Assembly: GCA_963774765.1 (NCBI GenBank)
Contig: CAVZGP010000011.1
Coordinates: 816,418 to 880,417 of the forward strand
DNA from: Sva-07 sp963774765
GTDB lineage: Bacteria; Actinomycetota; Acidimicrobiia; Acidimicrobiales; Ilumatobacteraceae
Direction of reading: 5' to 3'
DNA: 64,000 nt
Below the pieces are notes generated by a model. That model was not told where the DNA came from. It searched no databases and was given only the letters and a program-made list of their open reading frames with translations. A program made the position numbers and the translations under genes. Shown in pieces: positions 61,516 through 64,000 of the stretch. Position 1 is the stretch's first letter. Each line of letters begins with the position of its first letter.

Positions 61516-62763
61516 TCAGATCGTCGGGTCGAGCAGCCGGGCGGCCTGCGCGGCCGTGTTCGACGGGCGGTGACCGAGGCTGCGGACGTACTCGGCGGTC
61601 GTCGACGGGTCGGAGTGGCCGACGTGACGAGCGACGTCGGCGAGGTCCAGTCCACCGTCGGCGTAGAGCGCAGTGACCACCGTTCGTCGACCGCTGTGGC
61701 TGGCCAGTCCTTCAGGATCGAGCCCGGCAACCAGCGCGGCTCGACGAATCTCTTTGGTGACCGCCTGTCGGTTCGTGAGTCCGCCTCGGACTGTTGTGAA
61801 CACCATTGACACCGCATCGCCGTCGTAGGTGTGCGTCTGCCAATCGGCCCCCATTGCTTCTCGTTCGGCCTGCTGCTCGGCGCGACGCCTGCGGAGGTGG
61901 GCGGCCGAGACAGGCGCGAGATAGTGGATGCCCTCGGCCCCGGATGTTTTCGTTGACCCGAGGACCATCCCGACCGATGAGGTGTAGGACGCTCCACGTC
62001 GGATGTGAGCAGTGCCGGCTTCGAGGTCGAGGTCTTCCCACGCCAGCCCGAGCACCTCGCTCACGCGCCAGCCTTGGCAGAACAACAGAGTCACGGCTGC
62101 GCCGAGTCGCAGTTCTTGGGACGCGGTGATCAGCGCCTTGGCTTCAGCGGGGGAGAGGGCGCGACCCGCCTTGACCCGCTTCGCCCGAGGCGCCTTGACC
62201 AGATCGAACGGGTTGGAGGGAATCAGCCGGAACTTCACCGCCTCGGTGAACGCCTGCCGGCAGACCTTCCGGCAGTTGAGCACCGTGTATGGCGCGTACC
62301 TGTCGAGCAGCGTCGACTGCCACTGCGTCAGCAGCTCGGGGCCGACATCGACCACGGCGTGGGTCCCGATGTCGTCGGCCAGGTAGCTGGCGAACTTGCG
62401 ATAGCTGTCGAGCGTGGAGGTCTTCACCTGGTGGCGCGCAACCGAGTCGAGCCACCAATCGGTGAGCTCCGCAACCGTCGTATCTCGGGAGAACCGACTC
62501 CCCACGGCTGGCATTGCGGCGATTTCCGCGAGCTTCACCTCGCGTCGGGCCTCTGCCTGGACACGCGTCGGGCCGGACACGGTTCGACGCTTGCCGTCGG
62601 CATCTCGATAGCTCGCTCGCCAGAAACCCGGTCGCATCGCGCCGCTGGCACGGGGTCGGGCCGGCTCGAAGTAGACCGATCCGTCGCCGTTGGAGTTCTT
62701 GGCCACCACTTCGACGCCGCCGTCGGTGGTGGTTGAGCGCTTCCCTCGTGGTGCTCTCGGCAT
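61516..62763 (-). CDS. Tyrosine integrase of the ssrA element
   Basis: A 415-residue phage-type integrase. The N-terminal part (about 25-75) is the AP2-like arm-binding domain (GSVYFEPARP, FWRASYRDADGKRR). The SAM-like core-binding domain follows (TVAELTDWWLDSVARHQVKT), then the catalytic domain. The catalytic Arg is in CQGWRVSEVLGLAWEDLDL (R near 233), with LASHSGRRTVVTAL (H-x-x-R), VGHSDPSTTAEYVRS (His, then Tyr near 392). I take the ATG at 62763, with a GAGGGGAAG ribosome-binding site. The longer frame would translate the arm-site repeats into LLRQLLR peptides. It directs integration at ssrA, 200 bp away. Confidence 0.92.
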   Translation of the reverse strand: MPRAPRGKRSTTTDGGVEVVAKNSNGDGSVYFEPARPRASGAMRPGFWRASYRDADGKRRTVSGPTRVQAEARREVKLAEIAAMPAVGSRFSRDTTVAELTDWWLDSVARHQVKTSTLDSYRKFASYLADDIGTHAVVDVGPELLTQWQSTLLDRYAPYTVLNCRKVCRQAFTEAVKFRLIPSNPFDLVKAPRAKRVKAGRALSPAEAKALITASQELRLGAAVTLLFCQGWRVSEVLGLAWEDLDLEAGTAHIRRGASYTSSVGMVLGSTKTSGAEGIHYLAPVSAAHLRRRRAEQQAEREAMGADWQTHTYDGDAVSMVFTTVRGGLTNRQAVTKEIRRAALVAGLDPEGLASHSGRRTVVTALYADGGLDLADVARHVGHSDPSTTAEYVRSLGHRPSNTAAQAARLLDPTI

Positions 62764-62802
62764 GCGTCGCTTCCCCTCGTGCGAAGCTCCGCGGGGTCGT
62801 TG

Positions 62803-62857
62803 GCGGAGCAACTGGCGGAGCAACCGTACCACGTGGCGGAGCAACTGGCGGAGCAAC
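62803..62857 (+). repeat. Four GCGGAGCAAC decamers in two phased pairs, candidate integrase arm sites
   Basis: Copies lie at 62803-62812, 62815-62824, 62836-62845 and 62848-62857. Within each pair the step is 12 bp, and the pairs are 33 bp (three turns) apart. They lie 40-95 bp upstream of the integrase start, between it and the ssrA att site, so integrase binding here could also repress its own gene. Confidence 0.7.
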
Positions 62858-62962
62858 ACTCCAGCAACGATTGCGGACGTCGGCACATCTCAGCGTACAA
62901 AACCCCTGGTCAGGGGCTTGCGATCCGAACTTTGGCGCAAGCGACCGCACAACCGAAAACCT

Positions 62963-62984
62963 GATGGTGGAGCTGGGGGGAATC
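62963..62984 (+). repeat. att repeat at the ssrA 3' end
   Basis: This is the ssrA-side copy of the 22-bp repeat. It covers the encoded CCA, the acceptor strand and the 3' half of the T-arm of tmRNA, so insertion restores a functional tmRNA end. It matches 51476-51497 perfectly and diverges on both sides. Confidence 0.9.
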
Positions 62985-63352
62985 GAACCCCCGTCCATCA
63001 GCCGGTGGACGAACTTGCTACGACCATTCCCGGTATTGCCACTGACGCTGTGACACCGACGGGTCGGCTGTCCGCTCGAGGCGGACCACGCGCCGTCTTT
63101 CCGACATGTCAGCGGTCTTTCTCGCCGTCAGCAGTCTTTCCTGCCGTCATCCCTCACTTCTGTTGCCGGGCTGTGATGGATTGGCCCCGTGCGACATTTC
63201 TGCTCACGATGACTCTTCGCTCACTCGATGTGAATCAGGCGGCGAGAGCGAACTGCTCATCGGCAATTCTTGTGGTTCCCCCGTTTAGCGAGTCTGAGGA
63301 ACTCGGGTCGCAAACTCGAACAGCGTTACTGACGTCGAAACCAGTCAGCCCC
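62965..63352 (-). ncRNA. ssrA: tmRNA (one-piece)
   Basis: Transfer-messenger RNA of about 388 nt. The 5' end GGGGCTGACTGG pairs with the 3' CAGCTCC, giving a seven-pair acceptor stem with the G3-U70 pair that marks alanine charging. The T-arm loop is TTCGATTC with a G5/C5 stem, and CCA is encoded. The tag frame ends IADEQFALAA before a TGA at 63237-63235; the resume codon is probably the Gly GGG or an adjacent codon, giving a tag of about 15 residues. Alternative frames hit stops early. A CATATT -10-like hexamer lies about eight bases before the 5' end. It frees stalled ribosomes together with SmpB, encoded 209 bp upstream on the same strand. Confidence 0.93.
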
Positions 63353-63561
63353 GTGATCAATATGTGCAGCCTCAGAATCTGTGGCTGATCCGTGCAGGCT
63401 ACTGGCGTCAACGCGCCGAGTCGACGTCGGAGTCGCGTACTTCGTCGCAACCGTGCGGCATCTGCGCCCCTGCGGTCCCGGTTTCCGGGACGCTCGGGGC
63501 GCAGATCGGGTCGTGGGATGCACGGGGCGCAGATGCCGCGACGGTGGGGCCCCAAACCAGT

Positions 63562-64000
63562 TCAGCGGTGGGCGTCGCCGTACTTGTTGGCGCGGTTGAA
63601 CTCGGTTTGAATCTCGCGGTCGGCGTCGCGCTCGGCCATGTGCTGGCGCTTGTCGCCCTTGGTGCGACCTTTTGCGAGGCCGAGTTCGAGCTTCGCCCGG
63701 CCGCCCTTCCAGTAGAGGCGTAGCGGCACGATCGTGAGGCTGCCCTGGGCTACGCGTTGGTCGAGCTTGTCGATCTCGGCCCGATTGAGCAGCAGCTTGC
63801 GCTGGCGGTCCGGATCGTGGGCGCCGAAGCCGATGGCGTTCGTGTACGGCGGAATGTGGATGCCGTCGATCCACATCTCGCCACGCTGCACGCGGGCGTA
63901 GCCCTCGGCGATCTGAGCGTTGCCTTCACGCAGGCTCTTGACCTCGCTGCCGGTCAGGACCATGCCCGCCTCGTAGGTGTCGAGGATGTCGTAGTCGCGA
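63562..64000 (-). CDS. smpB: SsrA-binding protein SmpB, start outside window
   Basis: The frame runs off the window end, and the visible part begins RDYDILDTYEAGMVLTG, so only about the first ten residues are missing. Motifs are GSEVKSLREGNAQIAEGYAR, IDGIHIPPYTNA, DPDRQRKLLLNRAEIDKL, TIVPLRLYWKGGRAKLELGLAKG, and a C-terminal tail FNRANKYGDAHR that reaches into the mRNA channel. SmpB holds the tRNA-like part of tmRNA in the stalled ribosome. The order smpB then ssrA on one strand is common and supports both calls. Confidence 0.95.
   Translation of the reverse strand, partial: RDYDILDTYEAGMVLTGSEVKSLREGNAQIAEGYARVQRGEMWIDGIHIPPYTNAIGFGAHDPDRQRKLLLNRAEIDKLDQRVAQGSLTIVPLRLYWKGGRAKLELGLAKGRTKGDKRQHMAERDADREIQTEFNRANKYGDAHR

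Larger units (their letters stand above)
51476..62984. mobile_element. 11.5-kb integrative mobilisable element inserted at the 3' end of ssrA
   Basis: The element lies between two perfect 22-bp direct repeats, one of which is the 3' end of the intact tmRNA gene. It contains a tyrosine integrase beside the ssrA end, an excisionase-like protein, a MobF relaxase-helicase and four glycan genes. No VirB4/FtsK-type transfer genes are seen, so it would be mobilisable rather than self-transmissible. The relaxase may be broken. ssrA is a classic target of such integrases. Confidence 0.85.

Noticed and set aside
60630..61997. 455-codon minus-strand frame spanning the second GT4 gene and the integrase end
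   Set aside because: It runs antisense through a certain GT4 and in the wrong frame through the integrase, with no motif of its own.
62764..62886. Longer integrase start adding 41 residues
   Set aside because: The extra N-terminus is the translation of the arm-site repeats (LLRQLLR), and a strong ribosome-binding site precedes the ATG at 62763.

Overview
The window looks like chromosomal DNA of a high-GC actinobacterium. The evidence is uniformly GC-rich coding sequence, many GTG starts and ATGA/GTGA stop-start overlaps, a SARP-type regulator, a FadE34-like fused acyl-CoA dehydrogenase and DUF1622. Acidimicrobiia (Ilumatobacter-like) is my best guess from gene content. No rRNA, ordinary tRNA or CRISPR array was seen.

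Layout. 1-10.5 kb is housekeeping and accessory metabolism: a 5'-truncated metallo-beta-lactamase-fold hydrolase, a two-domain acyl-CoA dehydrogenase, a holin-like/phosphatase membrane protein with DUF1622, a methyltransferase/SRPBCC pair, a small EF-hand protein, a P-type cation ATPase and a hot-dog thioesterase. 10.8-42.2 kb is one 31.5-kb minus-strand operon encoding a complete extracellular contractile injection system (eCIS; Afp/PVC/Streptomyces-CIS type). In transcription order it holds a DUF4255 cap, an accessory beta-sandwich protein, sheath 1, tube 1, sheath 2, tube 2, a small Pvc6-position protein, a LysM baseplate protein, a gpD-like hub, a gpV-like spike, a Leu-rich unknown, gp25, gpJ, a gpI-like protein, three fibre-like proteins, a small coiled-coil protein, a tape-measure protein, an AAA+ ATPase, a 2130-residue putative effector with a nuclease-like C-terminus, and a candidate immunity protein. 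Twelve junctions overlap by 1 or 4 nt. A SARP/BTAD regulator is divergent at the promoter end, and the gap holds two 9-bp direct repeats exactly 11 bp apart, the classic SARP operator geometry.

43.5-51.3 kb holds gene fragments, a secreted protein, a lipoprotein glycosidase, and an enolase-superfamily/amidohydrolase/DUF2817 operon divergent from an RpiR regulator. The two upstream genes of that operon carry about a dozen apparent single-base frameshifts.

51.48-62.98 kb is an integrated mobilisable element in the 3' end of ssrA (tmRNA). It is bounded by a 22-bp direct repeat that copies the tmRNA 3' end. It encodes a tyrosine integrase, an excisionase-like protein and a MobF relaxase-helicase with a probable frameshift, and its cargo is a GH130/glycosyltransferase set. 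A repeated decamer with 12-bp phasing lies inside both ends and looks like integrase arm sites. The intact ssrA and the start-truncated smpB close the window.

How it works together (inference): the SARP regulator would switch on one long transcript that builds the injection particle, loads the giant effector and makes its immunity protein. The ssrA element is an independent later arrival whose glycan genes may alter the cell surface.
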